From the NCBI RefSeq assembly GCF_009650995.1, contig NZ_WHVV01000011.1:52638-116637 (forward strand): DNA of 64,000 nucleotides, given 5' to 3'. This document shows positions 16,585 through 26,105 of this stretch, piece after piece. Origin of the DNA: Sporosarcina cascadiensis. GTDB taxonomy: Bacteria; Bacillota; Bacilli; Bacillales_A; Planococcaceae. Within the stretch, counting starts at the first letter, position 1. The number at the start of each line of letters is the position of its first letter. Made by a program: the position numbers and the translations under genes. Under the pieces are notes generated by a model, which had not been told where the DNA came from, did no database searches, and was given only the letters and a program-made list of their open reading frames with translations.

Positions 16585-17394
16585 ATGCGAATACACAGCT
16601 CTGAAAATATTGCGTTTTCGACGAATCGTGCGCAAAGGAATGCGACGGACATTGAAAAGACGCTGCTGAAACTCGGCAGTGGATCAAAAGTGGCAAAGGG
16701 AAGTCAAAATGCTTCCGGTCTCGCTATTTCTGAGACGATGCGTGCTCAGATCCGGGGACTTTCCCAGGCGCAGCGCAATATGCAGGACGGACTATCCGTG
16801 CTCGAAGCTTCGAATGAAGGATTGAATAATGTCACGAACCTGCTGCAGCGTGCGCGTGAAATGGCCGTGTCGGCAGCAAACGGCACACTGACCGATTCCG
16901 ACCGCGAAGCAAGCAGTCTCGAATTGGAGCAGATCAAGGAAGCCATCAACGACACAGCCGGCAAACTCGAGTTCAATACGAAGAAGATTCTTGGCGAAGA
17001 CAAAGCTTTGATTCTGCAGGTCGGTGCGAATCCAGGACAACAGATGACAATCGGCAATATTGATGTCAGCACGAAAAAGCTCGGCCTTGACGGTACTTCA
17101 ATTTCGACACGCGAAGATGCTGAAAAACTGATTTCGACTATCGACAAAGCGATCGGTACGATTACCGGTCATTTGACGAAAGTCGGGTCGGAGATGGAAG
17201 CGATTGAACACCATCTGACGAATGCGTTAGTGTTTGAAGGCAACTTAACAAAGTCGCTTTCATTGCTGGCGGATACCGATATGGCGGAAGAAATGATGAA
17301 TTTCGTTCAGCAGGATATCCGGCAAAAAGGCGATCAGCTGCTGATTAAGACAGTGAACAGCAATTTGCAGGATGTACTTTCTCTTTTAAAGTAA
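16585..17394 (+). CDS. Second, divergent flagellin
   Basis: 269 residues from ATG 16585; a GTG at 16573 would add four residues. N-terminal flagellin domain is clear (KVAKGSQNASGLAISETMRA, NMQDGLSVLEASNEGLNNV), C-terminal domain weaker (LADTDMAEEMMNFVQQDI), ending NLQDVLSLLK instead of the usual QQPQGVLQLLR. Probably a minor filament or specialised flagellin. It faces the fliS-like gene and ends in a strong terminator. Confidence 0.9.
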   Translation: MRIHSSENIAFSTNRAQRNATDIEKTLLKLGSGSKVAKGSQNASGLAISETMRAQIRGLSQAQRNMQDGLSVLEASNEGLNNVTNLLQRAREMAVSAANGTLTDSDREASSLELEQIKEAINDTAGKLEFNTKKILGEDKALILQVGANPGQQMTIGNIDVSTKKLGLDGTSISTREDAEKLISTIDKAIGTITGHLTKVGSEMEAIEHHLTNALVFEGNLTKSLSLLADTDMAEEMMNFVQQDIRQKGDQLLIKTVNSNLQDVLSLLK

Positions 17395-17400
17395 GCATAG

Positions 17401-17436
17401 AAAAAACCTTCCAATTACTGATTGGAAGGTTTTTTC
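17401..17436. terminator. Bidirectional terminator between the second flagellin and comFB
   Basis: Perfect stem AAAAAACCTTCCAAT / ATTGGAAGGTTTTTT with loop TACTG. The comFB stop codon (17415-17417) and its last codons KKPSNQ lie inside the stem, so one hairpin serves two convergent genes. Confidence 0.93.
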
Positions 17437-17708
17437 ATGTTATCGCACCGCGGGTTTGCGCCCACGACACCGGCAGCCCATGCCACTTTTGTCATAATCG
17501 CCGTGGCACCTTGGCGGTCGGCTTGGTGAACGGCTCGTATGTAGGCACTGTTTGCTTCGTCGACGATGTATTGGGCAGGCAGTTTATTGAGCGTCATCGC
17601 CAGCACGTCGCTCATGCAGTGATCGCATGTGCACGACATATTCAGCTGAGATTTATACTCCTTCAGCACTTCCTGAACCACAATCTCCATCACGTTTTGC
17701 ACTTTCAT
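17415..17708 (-). CDS. comFB: ComFB family late competence protein
   Basis: 97 residues. Opens MKVQNVMEIVVQEVLKEYKS and contains the family cysteines SCTCDHCMSDVLAMTLNKLPAQYI. ComFB is usually encoded in the comF operon, but its role in uptake is unclear; relatives in cyanobacteria bind cyclic dinucleotides. Here it is alone next to flagellin genes rather than between comFA and comFC. Confidence 0.88.
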   Translation of the reverse strand: MKVQNVMEIVVQEVLKEYKSQLNMSCTCDHCMSDVLAMTLNKLPAQYIVDEANSAYIRAVHQADRQGATAIMTKVAWAAGVVGANPRCDNMKKPSNQ

Positions 17709-17759
17709 ATTCTCTACCCCTTAGCAGACTTCCCTCCGTTACCTGCATGGGAAGTTAAT

Positions 17760-17850
17760 GTGACGCTATTCTTGCGGGTCTGGCCTAAGCCAATCGAACA
17801 GTGCAGGCGCAACGGCGGCGTAAGGCAATCCCCCAAGCGCCGAAGCAACT
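17760..17850. repeat. Interspersed repeat fragment upstream of comFB
   Basis: The minus strand contains CGGCGCTTGGGGGATTGCC, which recurs almost unchanged at 23515-23535 on the plus strand. It can fold but matches no riboswitch I recognise. It fills most of the 158-nt gap between aspA and comFB. Confidence 0.5.
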
Positions 17851-17866
17851 TTCTTTGCACTACTTA

Positions 17867-19312
17867 TTATTTCGACAAAATAATCTTTTTCTTTAGTAAA
17901 TCTTTACCTGAAATTCCAGGCTTCGTCATTTCGAACGGATGCAGGATCAGATCTAGCTCCTCTTCCGTCAGTACTTTTCTCTCAATACACAGCTCACGGA
18001 TCGACTTATTTGTCAGCAGAGCTTCTTTTGCAATCTGCGACGCCACTTCATAGCCGACGTGCGGATTGATCGCCGTGATGACGCCGATGCTCTTCTCGAC
18101 ATACTCTTCCAAATGCTCCACATTCGCTTTAATTCCGTCCAGGCAATAATCGCGGAATACTTCAAATACATTCGTCATAATTTTCAATGACTGCAGCAAA
18201 TTAAACACCAGCACCGGCTCCATGACGTTTAATTCGAACTGGCCGGCTTCTGAAGCAAGCGCGATCGTCGTATCGTTTCCGACTACTTGGAACGCGACCT
18301 GGTTCATGACTTCGGCCATAACCGGATTCACTTTACCCGGCATAATGGAAGATCCAGGCTGTCTTGCCGGCAATGAAATCTCTGATAAACCAGTGCGCGG
18401 GCCTGACGCCATCAGACGCAGGTCGTTACAGATTTTAGACTGGTTCAGCATCGTGCCGCGGAGCGCAGCCGATACTTGTACGTAAGAGTCGGTATTTTGC
18501 GTTGCATCGACTAAGTGAGTGGACGATTTTAATTCGAATCCGCTGTTTTCGGATAAGTATTCTGCCACCTTTTCAATGTATAACGGGTCCGCGTTCAAAC
18601 CAGTACCGACGGCTGTCGCACCCATATTGATTTCGTATAAGTAGACGCGTGACACACGGATGCGTTCGATATCGCGGCGAAGCACCATTGCATAGGCTTC
18701 GAATTCCTGACCGAGACGGATCGGAACCGCGTCCTGCAAATGTGTGCGCCCCATTTTCAAAACGGACTGAAATTCGATTGATTTTTTCAGGAACGTCTTA
18801 TGGAGTGATTCCATCACACCGATCAGTTTATCCACTTTGACGAGTGTCGCGATGTGGATCGCTGTCGGGAACGCATCGTTTGTCGACTGCGCCATATTGA
18901 CGTGCGAGTTTGGACTGATAATGTCGTAAGAACCCTTCGCGTGGCCGAGAATTTCAAGCGCCCGGTTTGCGATGACTTCATTTGCATTCATATTGACGGA
19001 TGTACCTGCACCGCCTTGAATCGGATCGACTAGAAACTGATCACGCAGCCCGCCGTTCATCACTTCTTCGGACGCCTGGATAATCGCTTCTGCGAGATTT
19101 CCATCCAGCTGGCCGATATCGCGGTTGGCCTGTGCAGCTGATTTTTTCACGATCGAAATCGCACGGATCAAATCGCTGTTGATGCGGTAGCCGGTAATCG
19201 GAAAGTTTTCAGCAGCGCGCAGTGTCTGAATTCCATAATAAGCGTTTTGCGGCACTTTCTTTTCTCCAATAAAATCCTTTTCAATACGGTACAACAATTC
19301 CTCTTCCATCAT
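17867..19312 (-). CDS. aspA: Aspartate ammonia-lyase
   Basis: 481 residues, normal length. Fumarase/aspartase signature GSSIMPGKVNPVM, substrate-site SPNSHVNMAQSTNDAFPT and N-terminal EKDFIGEKKVPQNAYYGIQT. Deaminates aspartate to fumarate in the cytoplasm. The combination fits aspartase rather than fumarase. No asparaginase gene is adjacent, unlike the ansAB operon of B. subtilis. Confidence 0.93.
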   Translation of the reverse strand: MMEEELLYRIEKDFIGEKKVPQNAYYGIQTLRAAENFPITGYRINSDLIRAISIVKKSAAQANRDIGQLDGNLAEAIIQASEEVMNGGLRDQFLVDPIQGGAGTSVNMNANEVIANRALEILGHAKGSYDIISPNSHVNMAQSTNDAFPTAIHIATLVKVDKLIGVMESLHKTFLKKSIEFQSVLKMGRTHLQDAVPIRLGQEFEAYAMVLRRDIERIRVSRVYLYEINMGATAVGTGLNADPLYIEKVAEYLSENSGFELKSSTHLVDATQNTDSYVQVSAALRGTMLNQSKICNDLRLMASGPRTGLSEISLPARQPGSSIMPGKVNPVMAEVMNQVAFQVVGNDTTIALASEAGQFELNVMEPVLVFNLLQSLKIMTNVFEVFRDYCLDGIKANVEHLEEYVEKSIGVITAINPHVGYEVASQIAKEALLTNKSIRELCIERKVLTEEELDLILHPFEMTKPGISGKDLLKKKIILSK

Positions 19313-19403
19313 GCAGAACCTCTTCTCAAGTATTTTTCTTATATTTAGACCTGCAGAACGCCCAGATGCGTTTCGACAGGTTTTTTTACTCTTTCATCTT
19401 ACC

Positions 19404-21374
19404 TCAAAGATAACGTTCAAACCACCCAATAATTTCTTCCAACCTGGCGACACGTAAATTCGGTTTGCCGGTCCTTGACAAATTATGGTCAGATTCAGGA
19501 AAACGGACGAATTCCGTCTCTTTGCCTAAACTTTTCAGCGTAATATACAACTGCTCCGCCTGCTCGATCGGACAGCGGAAATCCTTTTCCGAATGAAGAA
19601 TCAATAGAGGCGTTTCGATATTTCCGGCATATTTCAGCGGCGAATGTTTCCATAACTTTTCGGGATCGTTCATATCTGCATCGAGCTGCCAGTCCGTGAA
19701 AAAATAACCGATGTCCGACACGCCGAAAAAGCTGATCCAGTTGCTGATGGACCGCTGGGTGACCGCCGCTTTGAAACGATTCGTCCGACCGACAATCCAG
19801 TTCGTCATGAAGCCGCCGTAACTGCCGCCCGCCACGCCGAGCCGCGTTTCGTCGATCCACTTTTCATTCGCAAGGACTGCGTCCACGCCAGCCATCAAAT
19901 CCTCATAATCACCGCCGCCATAGTCGCCGCGCACGCCGTCGACATGAGCCTGGCTGTAGCCGTGGCTGCCGCGGGGATTCATGTACAGTACGCCATAACC
20001 GCTGCCGGCGAGCACCTGCAGTTCATGGTAATACGTATGGCCGAACATCACATGCGGACCACCGTGGATTTCGAGAATCAGCGGATACTGTTTACCTTCT
20101 TCATAGTCTGCCGGTTTCAGCAGCCATCCATGCACGTCCTCGCCATTATTTGTAAACTGCACCGCTTGCGGCTCAACAGGCTGTACTTTTTTCAGCCAAT
20201 TTTCATTGAATGAAGTCAGCACTTGCCGTTCACCCGTCGCAATGGTCTGTTTATACAATTCACCCGGATTCGTCGCCGTGCTGACCGCAATCAGCGCGAA
20301 TTCACCGTTCGCCGCCACGTCATAGCCATGCACATGCTCGTCTTCGCCTGTCGCCGGATACATGGCCCCGTCCAGAGTTGCCGCGTATAACCGCACATCC
20401 CCCATGACAGATAACTGGAAATAAAGCTGCTCGTCATCGGTCCAGACCACACCCGGCGCAGAAGCCTGCTGCAAATGGTCGGCTGCCGCGTGATCCCCGA
20501 CCGGCGCATCGATTCCTGCCGTCAAGTTCATCGTGCTGCCGTTTGATTGGTCATAAATGAAGACATCCGGCTGCGTAAAGTTTTTATAGGTCAGATCGCT
20601 GCCGACGTACGCAATATACCGGTCGTCTTTTGAAAAATGGACATCGCCGAAAAAACCTTGCTCATCGGCCAGCAGCGTTTCTTCCCTGCTTTCAATATCC
20701 ACGATCAGCAGCGGCAAACTGAAATCATAATCCACATTTTCATTCCGGTTGACGCTGATGACCAGCTGTTGGCCGTCATGTGACACCGCTTCTAATGAAT
20801 GGTCAAATGGCGCTGTGGTGAAATTCGAAACACTGTTCGTTGCGATATCAATGAAGCCAATCTGCGAAAACTCCTCTTGCGGCAACACACCTATGCCGTC
20901 TGTTTTATAGTTCATTTTCGTCACACGGACAGGCTGCGGCAGTTCGTCTTTTTCTTCTTCCGTCGAAGCAAATGTCTCGCCCGTCTTCACACGGCCGCTG
21001 AACCAGATTTTCTGTCCGCAAGGCGACCATTCGAATGAATCGACGCCATTTTTGCAATCAGTCAGCTGCCTCGCTTCCCCGCCCGCCGCCTGCATGACGT
21101 ACAGCTGATTTTTCTCCGTACGATCGGAAAGAAATGCGAGCATCTTGCCGTCCGCAGACCATTTCGGCGCACTCACTTGCTGCTTGCCGAATGTCCACTG
21201 CGTCACATCATTCGTCTGCAAATCGATGTGGTGGATTGCGGAACGATAGTCATTGTCCTCTTTATTCACTTGCGTCACGAGGAACACCGCTTCTTTTTGA
21301 TTCGGCGCGAGCACAGGACTCGTCACCGATTTTGTTTCGAATAAATCCTCCAGTATTACGGACCGTTTTTCCAT
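19404..21374 (-). CDS. S9 family (prolyl oligopeptidase type) serine peptidase
   Basis: 656 residues. An N-terminal beta-propeller built of repeats such as PKWSADGKMLAFLSDR and KDDRYIAYVGSD, then an alpha/beta hydrolase domain with the nucleophile motif GVAGGSYGGFMTNW, aspartate in HSEKDFRCP and histidine in FPESDHNLSR. Probable acylaminoacyl- or dipeptidyl-peptidase acting on short peptides. No signal peptide, so cytoplasmic. Confidence 0.94.
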   Translation of the reverse strand: MEKRSVILEDLFETKSVTSPVLAPNQKEAVFLVTQVNKEDNDYRSAIHHIDLQTNDVTQWTFGKQQVSAPKWSADGKMLAFLSDRTEKNQLYVMQAAGGEARQLTDCKNGVDSFEWSPCGQKIWFSGRVKTGETFASTEEEKDELPQPVRVTKMNYKTDGIGVLPQEEFSQIGFIDIATNSVSNFTTAPFDHSLEAVSHDGQQLVISVNRNENVDYDFSLPLLIVDIESREETLLADEQGFFGDVHFSKDDRYIAYVGSDLTYKNFTQPDVFIYDQSNGSTMNLTAGIDAPVGDHAAADHLQQASAPGVVWTDDEQLYFQLSVMGDVRLYAATLDGAMYPATGEDEHVHGYDVAANGEFALIAVSTATNPGELYKQTIATGERQVLTSFNENWLKKVQPVEPQAVQFTNNGEDVHGWLLKPADYEEGKQYPLILEIHGGPHVMFGHTYYHELQVLAGSGYGVLYMNPRGSHGYSQAHVDGVRGDYGGGDYEDLMAGVDAVLANEKWIDETRLGVAGGSYGGFMTNWIVGRTNRFKAAVTQRSISNWISFFGVSDIGYFFTDWQLDADMNDPEKLWKHSPLKYAGNIETPLLILHSEKDFRCPIEQAEQLYITLKSLGKETEFVRFPESDHNLSRTGKPNLRVARLEEIIGWFERYL

Positions 21375-21507
21375 TCCATCACTCCTGCCTTTATATGAGG
21401 TTTTATCTACAGTATACGCTTCTAAACCATAACAAGTTTACGCGGGGTTTGGCAATTAAGAGCGTGCGCAAAAGCCCGGGAAGCCATGATTCCCGGGCTG
21501 ACTCTGT

Positions 21508-21655
21508 ACTTTTTTGCCGGATGATCATTGAACTCCCTGGCGTGATCATTACATCTGCACGTGTGATCATACTCACCTGATGTCCGCTCATAGCCCGCCT
21601 GCGCGTGATCATAACACCGGGCCAAGTGATCATACCCCTCCATCAAACGCTCATT
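21508..21655 (-). repeat. 21-bp periodic array B, seven ATGATCA/ATGAGCG units
   Basis: On the plus strand the core complements start at 21522, 21543, 21564, 21585, 21606, 21627 and 21648, exactly 21 bp apart. Read on the minus strand, units 1 and 4 are ATGAGCG and the rest ATGATCA, the same order as array A. The first unit begins 8 nt after the chemotaxis-receptor stop and runs in the same direction. The last unit ends ATCCGGCAAAAAA, as in array C. Confidence 0.94.
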
Positions 21656-21662
21656 CATCCAA

Positions 21663-23363
21663 TTAAATCTTAAACACCGCAATCATTTTCTGCAGTTTTT
21701 CCGCCATATCACTCAGCACATTTGACGTATGCGACATTTCCGCCATCGACGCATTCTGCTCTTCAGCCGCCGCCACGATATCCTGCGCGCTGTCTTCCAT
21801 TTTCTCCGACATATGCGCCGCGTCATCCGACAATGCTTTCACCTGCTGAATCGCCTGATGAATTTCTTCGCTCAGGCTCGCGATTTCAACAGACTGCTGC
21901 GAAACTTCCCGGATTTGATTCGAAATTTGACGGAAGTTGTCTCCGGACTCATTAATCATCGTGATGCCGTCCTGCACGAATGCGGAGGACGTATCCATCG
22001 CGTTCATGGCCCCGCCGACTTCGCGCTGAATTTCTTCAATTAAAAGTGTGATATCTTCCGCTGCTTTTCCGGAACTGGATGCAAGGTTCCGCACTTCATC
22101 CGCCACGACCGCAAACCCTTTGCCGTGCTCCCCTGCCCGCGCCGCCTCGATTGCCGCGTTCAAAGCCAGAAGATTAGTCTGCTCTGCAATGCCAGTGATC
22201 AGCGCGACAATTTTGCCGATTTCCGCCGATTTATTCTGCAATGAATGAACGACCTGCCCTGTCTGCTCTGTCGACTGCTGGATGTCATCCATCTTTTGAA
22301 CCGTAGAATCCATCATTTCCATTCCACGCTGCGTGATATCTGCCGTTTCAATCGACAACGCGGAAACCCGCTGGATGCTGTGGACGGTCTGCCCGATATT
22401 TGCAGCGATTTCATCGACAATCTGACTGCTCTTCTTCGCGTCATTCATTTGCTCGGTCGCATTATGCGAGACGTCGATGATCGAATCGGTGATCTGATCG
22501 GACGCCGCAGACGTTTGATTGGCACTTTCCGCAAACTGAATCGAGTTTTCAGCCAATGTTTCCACATGCCGATGCAGATCCGTAACCAGTGAATGCAGAC
22601 TTTTCGTCATATCATTGAAATGCACTGTCAGTTTCCCAATTTCATCATCCGACTGCACCTGTACTGCGGGAACCGTCAAATCCCCCTGCGCCATCAGTGC
22701 CACCTGATCCGACAGCTGAACAATCGGCGTTTTAATGGTCCGCAGCAAATAGCGGATTCCGACTAATGAAATAAGTATAGCCAGCAATGTGCCGGCAAGC
22801 AATATCCAAATCAGCGTTGTGTAAAGCTGATCGCCCTGCTGTTCGATTGACTGCAGTTCTTTTTCGTGCAGCGTTGCGAGTTCGGCAAGCTGTTCTTCGA
22901 TGGATGAAATTGTCAAAATGGCATCATAAGACTGCACGACCGCTTCGTCTTCATTCCCCGTATTGCTCAGACGCAAAATTTCTTCAATTTGACTGTAGAA
23001 TATGCCCCACTCTTCTTCCACCTGCTGAAATAACGCATTTTCAGCAGGCGCCATCAAAAGCTGATCGTAGATTTGCAGTTCCTCTTCAATTTCTACGCGC
23101 TCCGCTACAATATCTTCCGAGTACTTCTTTTTGAATTCTTCTTTTTCGGATAAAATATGCCGCTGCGCTTGCGCCATTACTTGCTGAACCTGCAAATTCA
23201 ATTGCCCGATCTGCTCTTTTTTCGGTATAATTTCTTTATTGATCGTCGTCGTATTCTGATTTAATTTATAGGTGCTGAATATTCCTGTCGCACTCATTCC
23301 CAGAATCAGTATCATCATTAACGTGAAAATCACGATAAATTTCTTCTGCACATTCAACGCCAT
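21663..23363 (-). CDS. Methyl-accepting chemotaxis protein
   Basis: 566 residues. N-terminal membrane helix ([21 protein letters not shown]), a four-helix-bundle sensor domain (about 35-185), a second membrane helix ([20 protein letters not shown]), HAMP, then the signalling domain with the hairpin tip [21 protein letters not shown]. Transmits ligand signals to CheA. A sigma-D-like -10 lies upstream. No other chemotaxis gene is adjacent. Confidence 0.95.
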   Translation of the reverse strand: MALNVQKKFIVIFTLMMILILGMSATGIFSTYKLNQNTTTINKEIIPKKEQIGQLNLQVQQVMAQAQRHILSEKEEFKKKYSEDIVAERVEIEEELQIYDQLLMAPAENALFQQVEEEWGIFYSQIEEILRLSNTGNEDEAVVQSYDAILTISSIEEQLAELATLHEKELQSIEQQGDQLYTTLIWILLAGTLLAILISLVGIRYLLRTIKTPIVQLSDQVALMAQGDLTVPAVQVQSDDEIGKLTVHFNDMTKSLHSLVTDLHRHVETLAENSIQFAESANQTSAASDQITDSIIDVSHNATEQMNDAKKSSQIVDEIAANIGQTVHSIQRVSALSIETADITQRGMEMMDSTVQKMDDIQQSTEQTGQVVHSLQNKSAEIGKIVALITGIAEQTNLLALNAAIEAARAGEHGKGFAVVADEVRNLASSSGKAAEDITLLIEEIQREVGGAMNAMDTSSAFVQDGITMINESGDNFRQISNQIREVSQQSVEIASLSEEIHQAIQQVKALSDDAAHMSEKMEDSAQDIVAAAEEQNASMAEMSHTSNVLSDMAEKLQKMIAVFKI

Positions 23364-23390
23364 CATCCCCTCGCTAGCTTTTTCTCTTTA

Positions 23391-23417
23391 CTATCGGTTA
23401 TTTTGCACAAAATTACA
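23391..23417 (-). promoter_or_regulatory. Candidate sigma-D promoter of the chemotaxis receptor
   Basis: ACCGATAG on the minus strand (complement of 23391-23398) resembles the sigma-D -10; the -35 at 15 nt is TGTA, weak. Confidence 0.4.
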
Positions 23418-23508
23418 AGATACGACAGAACAAAAAAAGAGCGGGTGCACATCAAACAGGCACTCGCTCTTTTGCATATAGAAAATAGACGTTTCGTGCA
23501 GTTTAAAC

Positions 23509-23697
23509 ACGCTGCGGCGCTGGGGGATTGCCTTGCGCTATGAGCCTATTGGCGAAGAACACGCATCACTGCCTTAATTTCTGCAAAGAGCGCAAAAATA
23601 CGGCAAAGCGAACCCTTCGCTGTTCGCTTGGCTCACCGCGGGCCCGCAAGACACGCGTCCGCCTGGAACGCAGGGAAACGGTATCTTCCCGCTTACT
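23509..23697 (-). repeat. GC-rich interspersed repeat R1, left arm of an inverted pair
   Basis: 23570-23697 is the near-perfect reverse complement of 25422-25548 and encloses the acyl-CoA ligase gene. It contains the shared words GTCCGCCTGGAACGCAGGG and AACCCTTCGCTGTTCGCTTG. The leading part, 23509-23540, matches the repeat fragment near 17820. Nothing coding seen in 23367-23743. Confidence 0.85.
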
Positions 23698-23743
23698 ACC
23701 TTTAATGGAATCAACTCTTAAGTATAAGTTTTGTCTAGGAGCC

Positions 23744-25297
23744 TTAATGTTTCACCTGATCTTTCAATGAACGGCGAAGGATTTTTCCTGTCGTATTTTT
23801 AGGCAGTTCATCAAGGAACTCAATGGACTTCGGCACCTTGTACTTCACCAGACGCTTTGCACAGAATGCCTGCAGCGATTCTTCTGTCGCTTCAGAACCT
23901 TCTTTCAGCACAACATAAGCCTGTACCTCTTCACCAAAGTTCACATCCGGCACACCAATAACAGCTGCTTCGATAATATCGCGGTGGCTGAACAATACCT
24001 CTTCCACTTCACGCGGATACACATTGAAGCCTCCTACGATGACCATATCTTTTTTGCGGTCTACGATATAAAAGTAACCGTTTTCATCGCGCCGTGCAAG
24101 ATCGCCTGTGTACAGCCAGCCGTCACGGATTGCGACTGCCGTTTCTTCCGGCAGCTTATAATAGCCCTTCATGACGTTTGGTCCGCGGACAATCAATTCG
24201 CCGACTTCATTGTCAGCAACTTCCTCGCCGTTTTCATCGACGACTCTGTTTTCAACATTCATGATATTCATTCCGATGGATCCCGGTACACGGTCACGGT
24301 CCAGCGGGTTGAAGCATGTAACCGGCGACGCTTCCGATAGTCCATAGCCTTCCGAAACGCGGACTTGGAATTTTTCTTCAAACTCATGAAGCAATGAAAC
24401 GGGCAGTGAGGATCCCCCGGAAATCGACAAACGAATCGTTTCGAAGTCTTCTGTCTTGCCTTCCGGGAATTGGTACAGGAAATTGTACATTGTAGGCACG
24501 CCGGCAAAGACTGTCGCTTTCTGCTCGCGGATCAATTGGAAGATTTCCCCCGGGCTGAAACGCGGCTCAAGTAAAATGGTTGCGCCTTTTACTAACGGTG
24601 CGTTCGCTACTACTGTCAATGCGAATACGTGGAATAAAGGCAGAGTCGCAACAATTTTATCACTTTCATCGAATCCCAGATAGTTGCCGACGTCACGCGC
24701 ATTAGAGTAAATGTTCTTGTGTGTCAGCATTGCGCCTTTCGGATGTCCGGTAGTTCCGGATGTGTATAAAATGATAGCGGTTTCATCTTCATCAGCTTCA
24801 AACATCTCTGTCAAAGGAGTTGCATTTTTCATCAGAAATATAAACGGTTTCACTTTTGTCTTAACGGAATCGGGCAGTGCTTGAATTTTCTCGCCTGCAT
24901 CCGGGCTCATTTCGCAGACTATATAGTGTTCAATTGTAGGGAAAGCCTGGCTTGCCACTTCTACCAGCGGCAATAGCTGATCGATCGCAATGACTGCTTT
25001 GGCATCACTGTTTTCCAAAATGAAGGAGATTTCATCAGGTGTATACAGCGGGTTAATCGGCACAGCAGTCGCTCCGATGCGCATGGTTGAGTAAAGGGAG
25101 ATTAGGTAATGGGGCGTGTTTCCTAATAAAAAGGCCACTTTGTCCCCTTCATTGACTCCTAAGTTTTTCAGTGAGGAAGCAAACATCGAAACTTGCATGT
25201 CGAATTCTGCATAGGTCGTGTCTTTGCCCATGAAGTGATAGGCGGCTTTATCGGGTTTTGTCTGAGCTGTCTGGTGTACGCTAGTAACTAAATTCAT
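23744..25297 (-). CDS. Long-chain fatty-acid-CoA ligase (AMP-forming)
   Basis: 517 residues. Adenylation motifs AIILYTSGTTGHPKGAMLTH, SEGYGLSEASPV, LYTGDLARRDENGYF and the C-terminal lysine region PKNTTGKILRRSL. Activates fatty acids for degradation or lipid synthesis. A FadR-like operator overlaps its promoter, supporting control by long-chain acyl-CoA. It is flanked by inverted copies of a 128-bp repeat. Confidence 0.94.
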   Translation of the reverse strand: MNLVTSVHQTAQTKPDKAAYHFMGKDTTYAEFDMQVSMFASSLKNLGVNEGDKVAFLLGNTPHYLISLYSTMRIGATAVPINPLYTPDEISFILENSDAKAVIAIDQLLPLVEVASQAFPTIEHYIVCEMSPDAGEKIQALPDSVKTKVKPFIFLMKNATPLTEMFEADEDETAIILYTSGTTGHPKGAMLTHKNIYSNARDVGNYLGFDESDKIVATLPLFHVFALTVVANAPLVKGATILLEPRFSPGEIFQLIREQKATVFAGVPTMYNFLYQFPEGKTEDFETIRLSISGGSSLPVSLLHEFEEKFQVRVSEGYGLSEASPVTCFNPLDRDRVPGSIGMNIMNVENRVVDENGEEVADNEVGELIVRGPNVMKGYYKLPEETAVAIRDGWLYTGDLARRDENGYFYIVDRKKDMVIVGGFNVYPREVEEVLFSHRDIIEAAVIGVPDVNFGEEVQAYVVLKEGSEATEESLQAFCAKRLVKYKVPKSIEFLDELPKNTTGKILRRSLKDQVKH

Positions 25298-25316
25298 CGT
25301 TTCATCTCCTAAGTAA

Positions 25317-25374
25317 TGAATGAGTAACCATTCAGTATTTCATTCATTATACTGATAAAACAATAGTGGCGCAA
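25317..25374 (-). promoter_or_regulatory. Promoter and FadR-like operator of the acyl-CoA ligase gene
   Basis: On the minus strand TTGCGC, 17 nt, TATAAT form a sigma-A promoter. Just downstream, complement of 25317-25334, TGAATGGTTACTCATTCA matches the Bacillus FadR box (TGAATGAnTAnTCATTCA) at all but one defined position. FadR represses fatty-acid degradation genes until acyl-CoA binds it. Confidence 0.82.
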
Positions 25375-25421
25375 CCGAATACTGAAAGTTTTGTAGTTTT
25401 GGTGTCGGATTTTCAGATGTG

Positions 25422-25651
25422 GTAAGTGGAAGGATGCTGTTTCCCTGCGCTTCAGATGGACGCTTTCCGGAGGGCCCTCGGTGAGCCAAGCGAACAGCGA
25501 AGGGTTCGCTTGGCCGTATTTTTGCGCTCTTTGCAAAAATTAAGGCAATACATTGTAACTTCTGAACGCTATTTTCGCTCCGCTCCCTTTAATTGTCTCA
25601 TCCTATCGGGCTGATCCTCCCGGAGTCGCCATCTTCCGCTCCGGTACACTG
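25422..25651 (+). repeat. GC-rich interspersed repeat R2, right arm of an inverted pair
   Basis: Begins GTAAGTGGAAGG and TTTCCCTGCGCTTCAGATGG; 25422-25548 pairs with R1. It continues into the common second half (GGGCTGATCCTCCCGGAGTCGCC) also seen at 46090, 56160 and 56490. Confidence 0.85.
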
Positions 25652-25852
25652 GCTGGTTTTTCAGGACTTTTTATTTGGATAGCAGTATGAGCATGCTGTC
25701 TGTTTCTTTTACACTGGTTATGGTGTTCATGCAATACCCGCAGGAACTTTGCTAATGAGCCATGAATACTTGATATACTACGAGATTCCCTAAACTTCTC
25801 AGATTTTAGACAGCTATCATACACTTATAAAGTACTTACGCAAGAGATGTAG

Positions 25853-26035
25853 GATTGAAGCGGAGAGCGGGGCGACTCCTGCGGGAATAGCATGAGCTGG
25901 AGACCCCGCAGGAGCGCAGCGACGAGGAGGCTCCAGCCATGCCCGCGGAAAGCGTCCCCGCACGCAGCGAAAGCCGTAACGAAGAACGGCTTTTGCGAGT
26001 AAAAGCGAAGCGTTAGGAGCACATCTTTGCTTTAA
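25853..26035 (+). repeat. GC-rich interspersed repeat R3
   Basis: Self-complementary GC-rich element with GCGACTCCTGCGGGAATAGC and GCCCGCGGAAAGCGTCC. Its 3' half (AGCCGTAACGAAGAACGGCT and onward) is shared with R4 at 45827-45895. The gap 25298-26105 holds only R2, R3, the ligase promoter and AT-rich sequence. Confidence 0.8.
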
Positions 26036-26105
26036 ATCCCTTGCCACGTACCCGCTACACTATCTTATAACTCCATAAAAGTCGTAACACGAAAAAAACA
26101 CCCAC

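Noticed and set aside
17709..17866. Riboswitch upstream of comFB
   Set aside because: It is GC-rich and foldable but fits no class I know, and part of it recurs near 23515, so it is more likely an interspersed repeat.
21422..21682. Minus-strand frame with YDH/NDH heptads over array B
   Set aside because: Same reason; it also begins inside the end of the chemotaxis-receptor gene and has no ribosome site.
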